This document shows positions 46,503 through 54,795 of a DNA stretch of 64,000 nucleotides, one piece after another. Numbering within the stretch: the stretch's first letter is position 1; each line of letters opens with the position of its first letter. Location of the stretch: NCBI RefSeq assembly GCF_014197615.1, contig NZ_JACIFY010000022.1:1-64000 (forward strand), given 5' to 3'. Under the pieces are notes generated by a model, which searched no databases, was not told the origin of the DNA, and saw only the letters and a list, made by a program, of their open reading frames with translations. Position numbers and translations under genes: made by a program. Source of the DNA: Rhizobium esperanzae (GTDB taxonomy: Bacteria > Pseudomonadota > Alphaproteobacteria > Rhizobiales > Rhizobiaceae).

Positions 46503-46530
46503 TGTAACGCATCCCGTCGTTGCCTCGAAT
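46503..46530 (+). promoter_or_regulatory. SigF-type ECF promoter of the mrpX-yedZ1-yedY1 operon
   Basis: TGTAAC (46503-46508), 17 bases, CGAAT (46526-46530), 63 bases upstream of mrpX. It matches the GTAAC...CGAA form known for SigF regulons. Confidence 0.65.
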
Positions 46531-46593
46531 GGATTGATGTGAGCCGTCGGCAGACCGCCGGCGGACACGACAATCCCATTCCAGGAGAGTTCC

Positions 46594-46842
46594 ATGACCA
46601 AACTTGTTTCCAGCCTTGCAGCCTGCGCCTTCATCGTCGGCCTTTCGCTCGCCGGTGCGGCGTCGGCTGAAGACGCGATGAAGTCCGATACGATGAAGAA
46701 GGACACGATGCACAACGACGCAATGTCGAAGGATGCCATGAAGATGGCGGGCACCAAGAAGGACTGCATGCACAAGGCCGGCATGGAAAAGGATGCGATG
46801 AAAAAGACCGATATGATGAAGGCTTGCGACGCGATGAAGTAG
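46594..46842 (+). CDS. mrpX: Periplasmic methionine-rich peptide (MrpX-like)
   Basis: An 82-residue protein: signal peptide of about 25 residues ending GAASA, then a 57-residue mature part with 12 Met and many Lys/Asp in MK-D type repeats (for example AMKSDTMKKDTMHND), plus two Cys. In Azospira suillum the MrpX peptide is a sacrificial scavenger: its methionines are oxidised by hypochlorite and then reduced by YedY1. Gene order and promoter here support the same role. GGAGAG ribosome binding site. Confidence 0.85.
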   Translation: MTKLVSSLAACAFIVGLSLAGAASAEDAMKSDTMKKDTMHNDAMSKDAMKMAGTKKDCMHKAGMEKDAMKKTDMMKACDAMK

Positions 46843-46930
46843 GCGTTTCAGATCGGCGCGGCCGCTGAAACTTTATCCGCGGCGGCTGCGTCTTCTCTTC
46901 TCGAAATGTCCATTCCTCCGGAGAACCATC

Positions 46931-47773
46931 ATGGCGACGATCGATGCCGGAACGAAAACCGGCCGCATGCTTGTCTACCGCCACAGCCTTGCCGTCCGTC
47001 TGTCGCATTGGCTGAACGTGCTGTGCCTGACCGTACTGCTGTTCAGCGGCCTGCAGATATTCAATGCGCATCCCGCACTGTATTGGGGCCAGTATGGCGC
47101 CGACAACGACCCTTCCTTCATTGCCATGGAGGCTGTCGAAGACGGCAATCGGGTGAAGGGGGTGACGCATGTCGGTTCACTCACCTTCGATACGACAGGT
47201 TTCCTCGGCCTGTCGAACGTCGACGGCGAGGCGACGGCGAGGGGTTTTCCGAGCTGGCTCACGGTTCCCAGCTATCAGGACCTGTCGACCGGCAGGCGCT
47301 GGCATTTCTTCTTCGCCTGGCTCTTCGTCTTCAACGGCCTCGTTTATTTCTTCTACGGGCTGTTCAGCCGGCATTTCCGCCGGGATCTCGCCCCGGCCGG
47401 CAACGAACTCAGGCTCGCCCATCTCGGCCATGAGGTCGTCAACCATATCAGGCTGCGCTTTCCCAAGGGAGCCGAGGCCCGGCATTACAACACGCTGCAG
47501 AAGCTGACCTATCTCGTCGTGATCTTCCTGTTGCTGCCGTTGATGATCGCCACGGGGCTGACCATGTCGCCGGGTTTCGATGCCGTGGCGCCCTGGCTGC
47601 TCGATCTCTTCGGCGGCCGGCAGTCGGCCCGCACCCTGCATTTCCTCACGGCCTTTTCACTCGTCGCCTTCGTCGTCGTGCATGTCGCCATGGTGATCCT
47701 GTCGGGTCTCTTCAACAATTTGCGTTCGATGATCACCGGCTACTACGCCATCGAACGGGGAGACGAACAATGA
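46931..47773 (+). CDS. yedZ1: Cytochrome b561-type membrane subunit (YedZ1-like)
   Basis: A 280-residue membrane cytochrome b of the b561/Ni-Fe hydrogenase cytochrome b family with four main hydrophobic segments. Candidate haem histidines are in VRLSHWLNVLCL, RRWHFFFAWLFVFNG, and RTLHFLTAFSLVAFVVVHVA. It should pass electrons from the quinone pool to the periplasmic molybdoenzyme encoded next. Its stop overlaps the start of that gene (ATGA). 88 bases separate it from mrpX. Confidence 0.85.
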   Translation: MATIDAGTKTGRMLVYRHSLAVRLSHWLNVLCLTVLLFSGLQIFNAHPALYWGQYGADNDPSFIAMEAVEDGNRVKGVTHVGSLTFDTTGFLGLSNVDGEATARGFPSWLTVPSYQDLSTGRRWHFFFAWLFVFNGLVYFFYGLFSRHFRRDLAPAGNELRLAHLGHEVVNHIRLRFPKGAEARHYNTLQKLTYLVVIFLLLPLMIATGLTMSPGFDAVAPWLLDLFGGRQSARTLHFLTAFSLVAFVVVHVAMVILSGLFNNLRSMITGYYAIERGDEQ

Positions 47774-48546
47774 GCCGCCTGATCACCCGCCGCCGCTTCC
47801 TGATCGGCTCGACCCTGACCGCCTCCGCATTGGGACTGAGCGGCTGCGACGCATTGGTCGAAAACGACCGGACGAAATCGGTCCTGAAGATCGCCGAGGG
47901 CTTCAGCATGAAGGCGCAGCGCTTTCTGCTCGGTGACGATGCGCTGGCCCGCGAATTCAGCGAGGCCGACCTGTCACCGGTCTTTCGCTCCAACGGCACC
48001 AGCATGCCCGATAACCCGCAATATCTCGACTGGATGAGCCGGCAGTTTTCGACCTGGAGGCTTGATGTCGGCGGACTGGTGGAAAAGCCGTCGCAATTCT
48101 CGCTGGCGCAGCTGAAGGCGATGCCGTCGCGCACCCAGATCACCCGCCACGACTGCGTCGAAGGCTGGAGCGCGATCGGCAAATGGGCAGGCGTGCCGCT
48201 CGGTTCTCTGCTGCAATCGGTCGGATTGAAACCGCAAGCGCGCTACATCGTGTTTCACTGCGCCGATGAATACGAAAAGACGCTGGATAGCAGCGGCTGG
48301 TATTATGAGAGCCTTGACTTAGTCGATGCCTTCCATCCCCAGACCATCCTCGCCTATGCGATGAACGGCCGCGACCTGGAGGTGGCGCACGGAGCGCCAC
48401 TCAGGCTCCGGGTCGAGCGGCAGCTCGGTTACAAGCAGGCGAAATATCTGACCCGCATCGAGGCGGTGGCGGATCTCGGCCAGCTTTACGGCGGCAATGG
48501 CGGCTTCTGGGAGGATCGCGGCTATGAATGGTATGCGGGGATATAG
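47770..48546 (+). CDS. yedY1: Periplasmic molybdopterin methionine sulfoxide reductase (YedY1/MsrP-like)
   Basis: A 258-residue sulfite-oxidase-fold molybdoenzyme. A twin-arginine signal (TRRRFLIGSTLTASALGLSG) ends at a lipobox-like LSGC. The molybdenum-ligating Cys is in ITRHDCVEGWSAIGKWAGVP, and RLRVERQLGYKQAKY is typical of YedY. It probably reduces oxidised methionines of MrpX in the periplasm using electrons from the cytochrome b. It ends the SigF operon. Confidence 0.88.
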   Translation: MSRLITRRRFLIGSTLTASALGLSGCDALVENDRTKSVLKIAEGFSMKAQRFLLGDDALAREFSEADLSPVFRSNGTSMPDNPQYLDWMSRQFSTWRLDVGGLVEKPSQFSLAQLKAMPSRTQITRHDCVEGWSAIGKWAGVPLGSLLQSVGLKPQARYIVFHCADEYEKTLDSSGWYYESLDLVDAFHPQTILAYAMNGRDLEVAHGAPLRLRVERQLGYKQAKYLTRIEAVADLGQLYGGNGGFWEDRGYEWYAGI

Positions 48547-48661
48547 CGGCTCTCCTCCCGCCGCAGATCCCACGAAGGATTTCCCATCTCCCGGTCTTTC
48601 CCGTTTAACGTTTATGCGGCGGATTGACGCATAACCCTAGCGATGATACCTATGCGCCAAT

Positions 48662-48680
48662 TGGTCAGGCCAGTTGACCA
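48662..48680. promoter_or_regulatory. Candidate GntR operator
   Basis: TGGTCA-N7-TGACCA is a perfect 6+7+6 inverted repeat 37 bases upstream of the GntR gene at 48718. The TGGT...ACCA ends resemble sites of FadR-subfamily regulators. A weak promoter-like pair TTGACG-N17-TACCTA (48624-48652) ends just before it, so binding would block the start of transcription. Confidence 0.5.
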
Positions 48681-48717
48681 GATGCGTGCTTGAGGAGAAG
48701 CCGCCGGGGAGGCCATC

Positions 48718-49476
48718 ATGTTTTCGCCTGTTGAATCACGCCGCCTCTATCGCCAGGTGGCGGACCAGATTCGTTTGATGATCGCGAGCGGTGAGCTTGC
48801 CGTCGGCCAGAGACTGCCGGCCGAGCGTGACCTGGCCGAGCAATTGTCCGTTTCGCGTCCGACCGTGCGCGAGGCGCTGATCGTTCTGGAAGTCGAGGGT
48901 CTCGTCAATATCCGCATGGGATCCGGCATCTATGTTGTGCGCCAGCACGCAGCCAATGCGCCGGCAAGCGAGCGCGAGCCGGTGGAGGGCCCCTTCGAAC
49001 TGCTGCAGGCGCGCGCCATCATCGAATGCGCCATTGCCGAGGAGGCCGCAGGCTGCGCCGAGCCGGAAGGCATCGCGCTGCTCGATGACGCGCTGACCCG
49101 CATGAGCGGCGGCGTCAACGATGCCGGCGCGGTCATTGCCGCCGACCGCGCCTTCCATACCGGCATTGCCGCCATTGTCGGCAATGCGACGCTGATCCGG
49201 GTGACCGGCGAGATGTTCGACATGCGCATGAGCCCCTATTTCGAAAAGCTCGCGAGCCATTTCGAGGGCCCGATGACATGGCGTAGTGCCGTCGACGAGC
49301 ATCGGGCCATTCGTGATGCGATCGCTGCCGGCGATGCCGCGGGCGCCAAGGCGGCCATGCGCGTCCATCTCACCATGTCGCAGAAAAGATTTTCCGAGAG
49401 CTTCGGGGAGGAGTTTTCGGGAGAGGAGGAGCGCGGCCGCAGCAGACGGCCCGCGAAAGGAACGATCAAGACTTAA
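48718..49476 (+). CDS. GntR/FadR-family transcriptional regulator
   Basis: A 252-residue regulator. The winged HTH is at about 8-75 (RLPAERDLAEQLSVSRPTVR, then the wing with MGSGIYV). The FCD domain has the metal-binding residues in AADRAFHTGIAAIVGN and DEHRAIRDAIAAGD. It resembles UxuR/ExuR-type regulators of hexuronate or sugar-acid genes. It precedes the TRAP genes by 23 bases, so it is probably the first gene of the operon to 53780 and controls itself through the dyad at 48662. Confidence 0.9.
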   Translation: MFSPVESRRLYRQVADQIRLMIASGELAVGQRLPAERDLAEQLSVSRPTVREALIVLEVEGLVNIRMGSGIYVVRQHAANAPASEREPVEGPFELLQARAIIECAIAEEAAGCAEPEGIALLDDALTRMSGGVNDAGAVIAADRAFHTGIAAIVGNATLIRVTGEMFDMRMSPYFEKLASHFEGPMTWRSAVDEHRAIRDAIAAGDAAGAKAAMRVHLTMSQKRFSESFGEEFSGEEERGRSRRPAKGTIKT

Positions 49477-49499
49477 ACATGAGCTCGGAGGAGAGAGCG

Positions 49500-50474
49500 A
49501 TGAAGAGCAGACTGGCAACGATATTCTGCGCCGCAGCCGCGATCATGGCGAGTACGGCACTCGCCCAAGCCCAGACCGTGCTGAAATGGGCGCATGTCTA
49601 TGAAACGTCCGAGCCCTTCCACACGGATTCCGTCTGGGCCGCCGAAGAGATCGCCAAGCGCACCGGCGGGCGCTACAAGATCGAGGTCTATCCGGCCTCG
49701 CAGCTCGGCAAGGAAGCAGACATCAACCAGGGTCTCAAGCTCGGCACCGTCGACATCATCATCTCGGGATCGAGCTTTGCGGCGCGCGATTACAAGCCGA
49801 TCGGTGTCACCTATTTCCCCTATATTTTCCGCGGCCCCGATCACCTGATCGCCTATACCAAGAGCGACGTCTTCAAGCGCCTCGCCAAAGGTTATGAAGA
49901 CAAGACCGGCAACCACATTGCCGCCGTCAGCTATTACGGCACGCGCCATACGACATCGAACAAGCCGATCGCCAAATGCGCTGACATGCAGGGCTTGAAG
50001 ATCCGCGTGCCCGACGTTCCGGCCTATCTCGCCATGCCGCGCGCCTGCGGCGCCAACACGACGCCGATCGCCTTTGCCGAAGTCTATCTGGCGCTTCAGA
50101 ACGGCACCGTCGAGGCGCAGGAGAACCCGCTGACGACGATCGAGGCGAAGAAGTTCTACGAAGTGCAGAAGAACATCATCCTCACCGGCCACATCGTCGA
50201 TCACTTGAACACAGTGATCTCGAAGACGCGCTGGGCGAGCCTGTCCGACGAGGACAAGAAGATCTTCGGCGAGGTCATGCAGGAGGCGGCCGAGCGCACC
50301 AGCAAGACGATCGCCGGCAAGGAAAACAGCCTCGTTGCGACCTTCAAGGAGAAGGGGCTCAACGTCGCCGAGGTTGATAAGGCCGACTTTGAAAAGAATG
50401 TGATGGAGAAGGTGAAGTTCGAGGACTTCGGCTACGAGAAAGCCGATTGGGAAGCGATCCGGGCGATTCAGTAA
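49500..50474 (+). CDS. dctP: TRAP transporter substrate-binding protein DctP
   Basis: A 324-residue periplasmic binding protein of the DctP family. The signal peptide ends at ALAQA. Family blocks are LKWAHVYETSEPFHTDSVWA, SQLGKEADINQGLKLGTVDI and the carboxylate-binding Arg in MQGLKIRVPDVPAYLAM, followed by ALQNGTVEAQENPL. It captures an organic or sugar acid. ATG 49500 with GGAGGAGAG upstream is preferred to 49479. Confidence 0.93.
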   Translation: MKSRLATIFCAAAAIMASTALAQAQTVLKWAHVYETSEPFHTDSVWAAEEIAKRTGGRYKIEVYPASQLGKEADINQGLKLGTVDIIISGSSFAARDYKPIGVTYFPYIFRGPDHLIAYTKSDVFKRLAKGYEDKTGNHIAAVSYYGTRHTTSNKPIAKCADMQGLKIRVPDVPAYLAMPRACGANTTPIAFAEVYLALQNGTVEAQENPLTTIEAKKFYEVQKNIILTGHIVDHLNTVISKTRWASLSDEDKKIFGEVMQEAAERTSKTIAGKENSLVATFKEKGLNVAEVDKADFEKNVMEKVKFEDFGYEKADWEAIRAIQ

Positions 50475-50492
50475 GCGTCCGCTAACAGACGA

Positions 50493-50700
50493 TTGCCCCT
50501 CGCCCTCTCCCGGTAAAAACGGGGAGAGGGGACGTGCCAAACGCAACGTCGAGGTGGAGGAAGCCGGCGCGGCATCTCCCTTCTCCTCGCCTGCGGGGGT
50601 CCGAAGGACGGGTCGAGACCCGTGGCTCGACCCCGGTGGGTGGCGGCAGCCGGATGAGGGGCAGGCGCCGCCGAACAACGAAGAGATCTGTCGACACATA
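50493..50700. repeat. RIME-like rhizobial intergenic repeat
   Basis: The 277-base gap between dctP and dctQ carries two imperfect palindromic blocks. The first has arms CCCTCTCCC (50503-50511) and GGGAGAGGG (50522-50530) around an A-rich loop. The second (about 50575-50690) contains CTCCCTTCTCCTCGCC and, further on, GGCGGCAGCCGGATGAGGGG. Both are typical of RIME-type intergenic mosaic elements of Rhizobium. It splits an operon and could act as an mRNA stabiliser or attenuator that lowers dctQM relative to dctP. Confidence 0.65.
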
Positions 50701-50751
50701 AGGGCGCCCCCACGCCGCCGCCCTTCTTCCCCAACCGCAACAAGGCCGATC

Positions 50752-51324
50752 ATGTCGCAAGAAATCCACACGCCAATCACGGCCGAAGAAATCGGTCACG
50801 AGTTCGAAGGGCACGCGCCGACTGCAAACGTCTCGGACTACGCCGTCGAAGACTGGATCACGCTGGTCGTCTTCTGGCTGATGGCCGGTTGCGTCTTCCT
50901 GCAGTTCTTCACGCGCTATGTGCTGAACGACAGCTATGCATGGACCGAGGAGATCGCCATCAACTGCCTGATCGGCGTCGTTTTTCTCGGTTCCGTCATG
51001 TGCGTGCGCACGTCGCGGCACATCCAGGTGGATGTGTTCTATCATTATATGCCTGCAGGCCTGGCGCGCGTGCTTGCCACCTTCGTCGATATCGTCCGCA
51101 TCGTCTTCTTCGCCTATGGCTGTCATCTGATGTGGCGCTATGTCGACATCGTCGCCGACGAGCAGATGGTCACCATCGACCTGCCGCGCAACATCGTCTT
51201 CTACGCCGTTCTCGTCGCTTTCGTGCTGATGCTGATCCGCGCGGTCATCGTCTTCACCGCCAATATGCGTCGCGGCTACTCCGTTCTGGAGCGCCCCGAA
51301 GAATTCCAGACCGTCGAGGAGTGA
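50752..51324 (+). CDS. dctQ: TRAP transporter small permease DctQ
   Basis: A 190-residue membrane protein with four transmembrane helices at about 35-55, 68-88, 107-127 and 148-170, and the family motif YAWTEEIAINCLIGVVFLGS followed by RTSRHIQVDVF. ATG 50752 is the family-consistent start; an upstream in-frame ATG at 50554 lies within the repeat. It forms the membrane complex with DctM. Confidence 0.9.
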   Translation: MSQEIHTPITAEEIGHEFEGHAPTANVSDYAVEDWITLVVFWLMAGCVFLQFFTRYVLNDSYAWTEEIAINCLIGVVFLGSVMCVRTSRHIQVDVFYHYMPAGLARVLATFVDIVRIVFFAYGCHLMWRYVDIVADEQMVTIDLPRNIVFYAVLVAFVLMLIRAVIVFTANMRRGYSVLERPEEFQTVEE

Positions 51325-51328
51325 TCCC

Positions 51329-52735
51329 ATGCTGCTGCTTCTTGGTTCGTTTCTGGTGCTGATGCTGGTGGGCTTGCCCGTTGCCATCTCGATGGCCGTC
51401 GCCTCGGTGCTTTACATCGTCCTCTATGGCGTTGCCCCCGACATCATCGTCGCCCAGCGCATGATCGCCGGTGTCGAAAGCTTTCCGCTGCTGGCCGTCC
51501 CCTTCTTCATCCTCGCCGGCAATCTGATGAACTCGGCCGGTGTCACCGGCCGCATCTATTCCTTCGCGGTGGCGCTCGTCGGCTGGATGAAGGGCGGGCT
51601 GGCGCAGGTCAATATCATCGGCTCCGTCATCTTCTCCGGCATGTCCGGCACCGCGCTTGCCGATGCGGCAGGCATCGGCACGATCGAGATCAAGGCAATG
51701 AAGGATCACGGCTATCCGGTCGAGGCGGCGGTCGGCGTGACGGCGGCTTCGGCAACGCTCGGGCCGATCTTTCCGCCGTCGCTGCCTTTCGTCATCTACG
51801 GCATGATGGCGAATGTCTCGATCGGCGCTCTTTTCATGGCCGGCATCCTGCCCGGCGTCGTCATGACGCTGCTGATGATGATCACCGTCGCCGCCTTCGC
51901 CTATTGGAAACGCTGGGGTTCGGACGCGCCGTTCGATGTCAGGCAGCTGCTGTCGGCGGGAATGGAAATCGTCGTCGTCCTGGCGGTGCCGCTGGCGATC
52001 TATCTGCTGATGCAGGCTGGTGTATCGATGAATGCTGCGGCTGGCATTGCCCTTCTCGTGCTTCTCGTTCTCGACTGGTATTTCCGCTTCTCCGCGGTCA
52101 TGGCGCTGATGACGCCCGTCATTCTGATCGGCGGCATGACGATGGGCTGGTTCACGCCGACCGAGGCCGCCGTCGCAGCCGTTCTCTGGTCGCTGTTCCT
52201 GGGGCTGGTGCGCTACCGCACGATGACGCCCTCGACGCTCGCCAAGGCAAGCTTCGATACGATCGAGACGACGGCCTCCGTTCTCTTCATCGTCACGGCG
52301 GCATCGGTCTTCGCCTGGTTGTTGACGGTCAGCCAGGCAGCACAGCTGCTGTCCGATGCGATCCTGTCGATCACCGACAACAAATGGGTGTTCCTCATCC
52401 TGGTAAACCTGCTGATGTTGTTCGTCGGCTGCTTCCTGGATACGATCGCGGCGATCACCATCCTCGTGCCGATCCTGCTGCCGATCGTCGTCAAGTTCGG
52501 GATCGATCCGGTCCAGTTCGGGCTCATCATGACGCTGAACCTGATGATCGGCCTGTTGCATCCGCCGCTCGGCATGGTGCTTTTCGTGCTGTCGCGGGTG
52601 GCGAAGCTCTCGGTCGAACGCACCACCATGGCGATCCTGCCTTGGCTGGTGCCGCTCTTCCTGGCGCTGATCCTGATCACCTTCGTGCCCGCCATATCGC
52701 TCTGGCTGCCGCAGCAGCTCGGGTTGCTGAGGTAG
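51329..52735 (+). CDS. dctM: TRAP transporter large permease DctM
   Basis: A 468-residue permease of the DctM family with about 12-13 hydrophobic segments. Typical blocks are SFPLLAVPFFILAGNLMNSA, GMSGTALADAAGIGTIEIKA and GYPVEAAVGVTAASATLGPI with FPPSLPFVIYG. It is somewhat longer than the usual 425-435 residues because of an extended loop near 190-250. It couples sodium or proton entry to uptake of the DctP ligand. Starts 4 bases after dctQ. Confidence 0.93.
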   Translation: MLLLLGSFLVLMLVGLPVAISMAVASVLYIVLYGVAPDIIVAQRMIAGVESFPLLAVPFFILAGNLMNSAGVTGRIYSFAVALVGWMKGGLAQVNIIGSVIFSGMSGTALADAAGIGTIEIKAMKDHGYPVEAAVGVTAASATLGPIFPPSLPFVIYGMMANVSIGALFMAGILPGVVMTLLMMITVAAFAYWKRWGSDAPFDVRQLLSAGMEIVVVLAVPLAIYLLMQAGVSMNAAAGIALLVLLVLDWYFRFSAVMALMTPVILIGGMTMGWFTPTEAAVAAVLWSLFLGLVRYRTMTPSTLAKASFDTIETTASVLFIVTAASVFAWLLTVSQAAQLLSDAILSITDNKWVFLILVNLLMLFVGCFLDTIAAITILVPILLPIVVKFGIDPVQFGLIMTLNLMIGLLHPPLGMVLFVLSRVAKLSVERTTMAILPWLVPLFLALILITFVPAISLWLPQQLGLLR

Positions 52736-52745
52736 GAGCGGGGTC

Positions 52746-53780
52746 ATGCAGACACGTCTGGCACGGCTTTACGAAAAGGGCGATCTCAGGGTCGAAACCG
52801 CTATGGTCGCGACGCCCGGTCCGGGTGAGGTACTGCTCAAAATGGCAGCCGCAGGGATCTGCGGTTCCGACCTGCATTATTATCAGGATGGCGGCTTCGG
52901 GCCGGTCAGGGTTCGCGAACCGATCATCCCGGGCCACGAGGCATCGGGAATTGTCAGCCAGGCCGGAGAGGGTGTTGATCTTGCGACCGGCACGCTGGTG
53001 GCGGTCAATCCCAGCCAGCCCTGCGGGCGTTGCGAATATTGCCGGCGGGACATGCCGATTCATTGCCTGGAAATGCGTTTCATGGGCAGTGCGATGCGCC
53101 TGCCGCATGAACAGGGCATGTTCCGGGAGTGGCTGGTGGTGCCGGCCAGGCAGTGCTTTGCGGCAGGAGCAGCAACGACGGCTGCGGAAGCGGCCTGCAG
53201 CGAGCCGCTCTCCGTCTGTCTGCACGCTGCATCACGCGCAGGAGATTTTGCCGGCAAACGTGTCCTCGTTACCGGGGCCGGCCCGATCGGGGCCTTGATG
53301 GTTGCCGTTGCCCGTTATCACGGCGCAAGCGAAATCGTCGTGACCGATCTTGCGGACGCGGCGCTGGACCGAGCCAAAGCGATGGGTGCCGATCGCACGA
53401 TCAATGTTTCCCGGGATGGCGCAGCACTTGCGGAGTTCGAGGCGGGAAAAGGGTATTTCGATCTCGTCTTTGAATGCTCGGCCGCCGTCCCGGCGATCCG
53501 CGGCGCGATCGCCGCCATCAGGCCGCGCGGCACGATCGTGCAGGTCGGCGTCACAGGCGAGATCCCGATCCCTCTCAACGCCATTGTCGGCAAGGAACTC
53601 CACATTCACGGAACGCAGCGCTTCCATGAGGAATTCGCCATCGCCGTGGAGCTGATTTCCAGCCGCAGGATCGACGTGCGTCCGATCATCAGCCACAGCC
53701 TGCCGCTCGAACAGGCCGACGCGGCTTTCATTCTCGCGGGCGACCGCGCTGCCGCCTGCAAGGTGCAGCTTATCTTTTAA
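52746..53780 (+). CDS. idnD: L-idonate 5-dehydrogenase-like zinc dehydrogenase
   Basis: A 344-residue medium-chain zinc dehydrogenase. The catalytic zinc site is CGSDLHYYQDGGFG with PIIPGHEASG, the structural zinc cysteines are in CGRCEYCRRDMPIHC, and the Rossmann motif is VTGAGPIGALMVAVA. FMGSAMRLPHEQGMF is a block I associate with L-idonate 5-dehydrogenase, which oxidises L-idonate to 5-ketogluconate. It follows dctM by 10 bases, so the transporter probably brings in idonate or a similar sugar acid. Confidence 0.82.
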   Translation: MQTRLARLYEKGDLRVETAMVATPGPGEVLLKMAAAGICGSDLHYYQDGGFGPVRVREPIIPGHEASGIVSQAGEGVDLATGTLVAVNPSQPCGRCEYCRRDMPIHCLEMRFMGSAMRLPHEQGMFREWLVVPARQCFAAGAATTAAEAACSEPLSVCLHAASRAGDFAGKRVLVTGAGPIGALMVAVARYHGASEIVVTDLADAALDRAKAMGADRTINVSRDGAALAEFEAGKGYFDLVFECSAAVPAIRGAIAAIRPRGTIVQVGVTGEIPIPLNAIVGKELHIHGTQRFHEEFAIAVELISSRRIDVRPIISHSLPLEQADAAFILAGDRAAACKVQLIF

Positions 53781-53929
53781 GCCATGCAAATCAGGTGAGT
53801 TCGGCGGAAGGTCGGCGAGCCATTCGCAGGCCGGGTTGCCGCACCATGCCGGCGACTTTGCACGCTTCCCCCACAACTTAAGGCTCGACGGGACAGGTTC
53901 TAACTCCAAAGGAGTATTGACGCCTATCT

Positions 53930-53941
53930 TATGTCTACATA
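53930..53941. promoter_or_regulatory. Short dyad upstream of a GntR gene
   Basis: TATGT-CT-ACATA, a 5+2+5 inverted repeat, 28 bases upstream of the start at 53970. Placement fits autoregulation; a 10-base match is weak by itself. Confidence 0.3.
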
Positions 53942-53969
53942 TTGTCTTCTAAAAGTAGGAGGCAATGAG

Positions 53970-54662
53970 ATGGATGCCGAGACCAACCCTGACCGCAAAG
54001 GCAATCTTGGCCTTATGCTCCGCAGGCGCATCTTGACGATGGAACTGCCGCCGGGGGCGGTGCTGGATGAAGTGGCGTTGAGTGAAGAGTTCGGCCTGTC
54101 CCGTCCGCCGGTTCGCGAGCTGATGCGCCAGATGGCCGGCGAAGGCTATATCGAGCTGGAAGCCAACCGCGCTGCGCGCGTGAGTTCGATGAGCTACCAG
54201 TCGCTTCGCGACTTCTTTCTTCTTGCGCCGATGATCTACATCACCGCCAACAAGCTGGCTGCCGAGAACGGAACGCGTGGGCAGCTCGACGTGCTCAAGC
54301 AGATTCAGCAATCGTTTCGGCAGGCGGTCGACAATTGCGATGTCGAGGGTCGCGTCTTCTACAACGACCAGTTCCACCGCCAGATCGGCGAGATGGCGCA
54401 CAATGTCTATCTGGTTCCGAGCCTGCGGCGGCTGCAGATCGACCATGCGCGCATCGGCAAGGTTTTCTACACGCACCCGAATACGCCTCGCATGCAGGAA
54501 GAGCTCGAGCTCGCCGCGCAACAACATGACGAGATGATCGAGGCCATCGGGAAACGGGACCCCGACGCAGCCGGAGAGCTGGCGCGGATTCACATCGAAC
54601 TCTCACGACGAAACATGGCCATGTACGCGGCCCCCGAGGGCCTGGAGACGCCGACCCTTTAG
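53970..54662 (+). CDS. GntR/FadR-family transcriptional regulator
   Basis: A 230-residue regulator with HTH at about 10-70 (LPPGAVLDEVALSEEFGLSR, PPVRELMRQMAGEGYIE) and an FCD domain (VFYNDQFHRQIGEMAHN, then QQHDEMIEAIGKRD). ATG 53970 follows AGGAGG directly; an in-frame ATG at 53931 is less likely because it precedes that site. It is followed after 133 bases by the DapA-like gene and presumably controls it and the oxidase. Confidence 0.9.
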   Translation: MDAETNPDRKGNLGLMLRRRILTMELPPGAVLDEVALSEEFGLSRPPVRELMRQMAGEGYIELEANRAARVSSMSYQSLRDFFLLAPMIYITANKLAAENGTRGQLDVLKQIQQSFRQAVDNCDVEGRVFYNDQFHRQIGEMAHNVYLVPSLRRLQIDHARIGKVFYTHPNTPRMQEELELAAQQHDEMIEAIGKRDPDAAGELARIHIELSRRNMAMYAAPEGLETPTL

Positions 54663-54795
54663 GGCCGGTGTTTTGAAGAAACATCGGATCGCAGCCGCAA
54701 AGATCAGCGAGCGAACTTTCGAACAAACAGGAATACATCAGGCTGAAGCCCTTGGAATTCCACCCTGGGCAGCCTAACGCGGGACTAGAGAAAGA

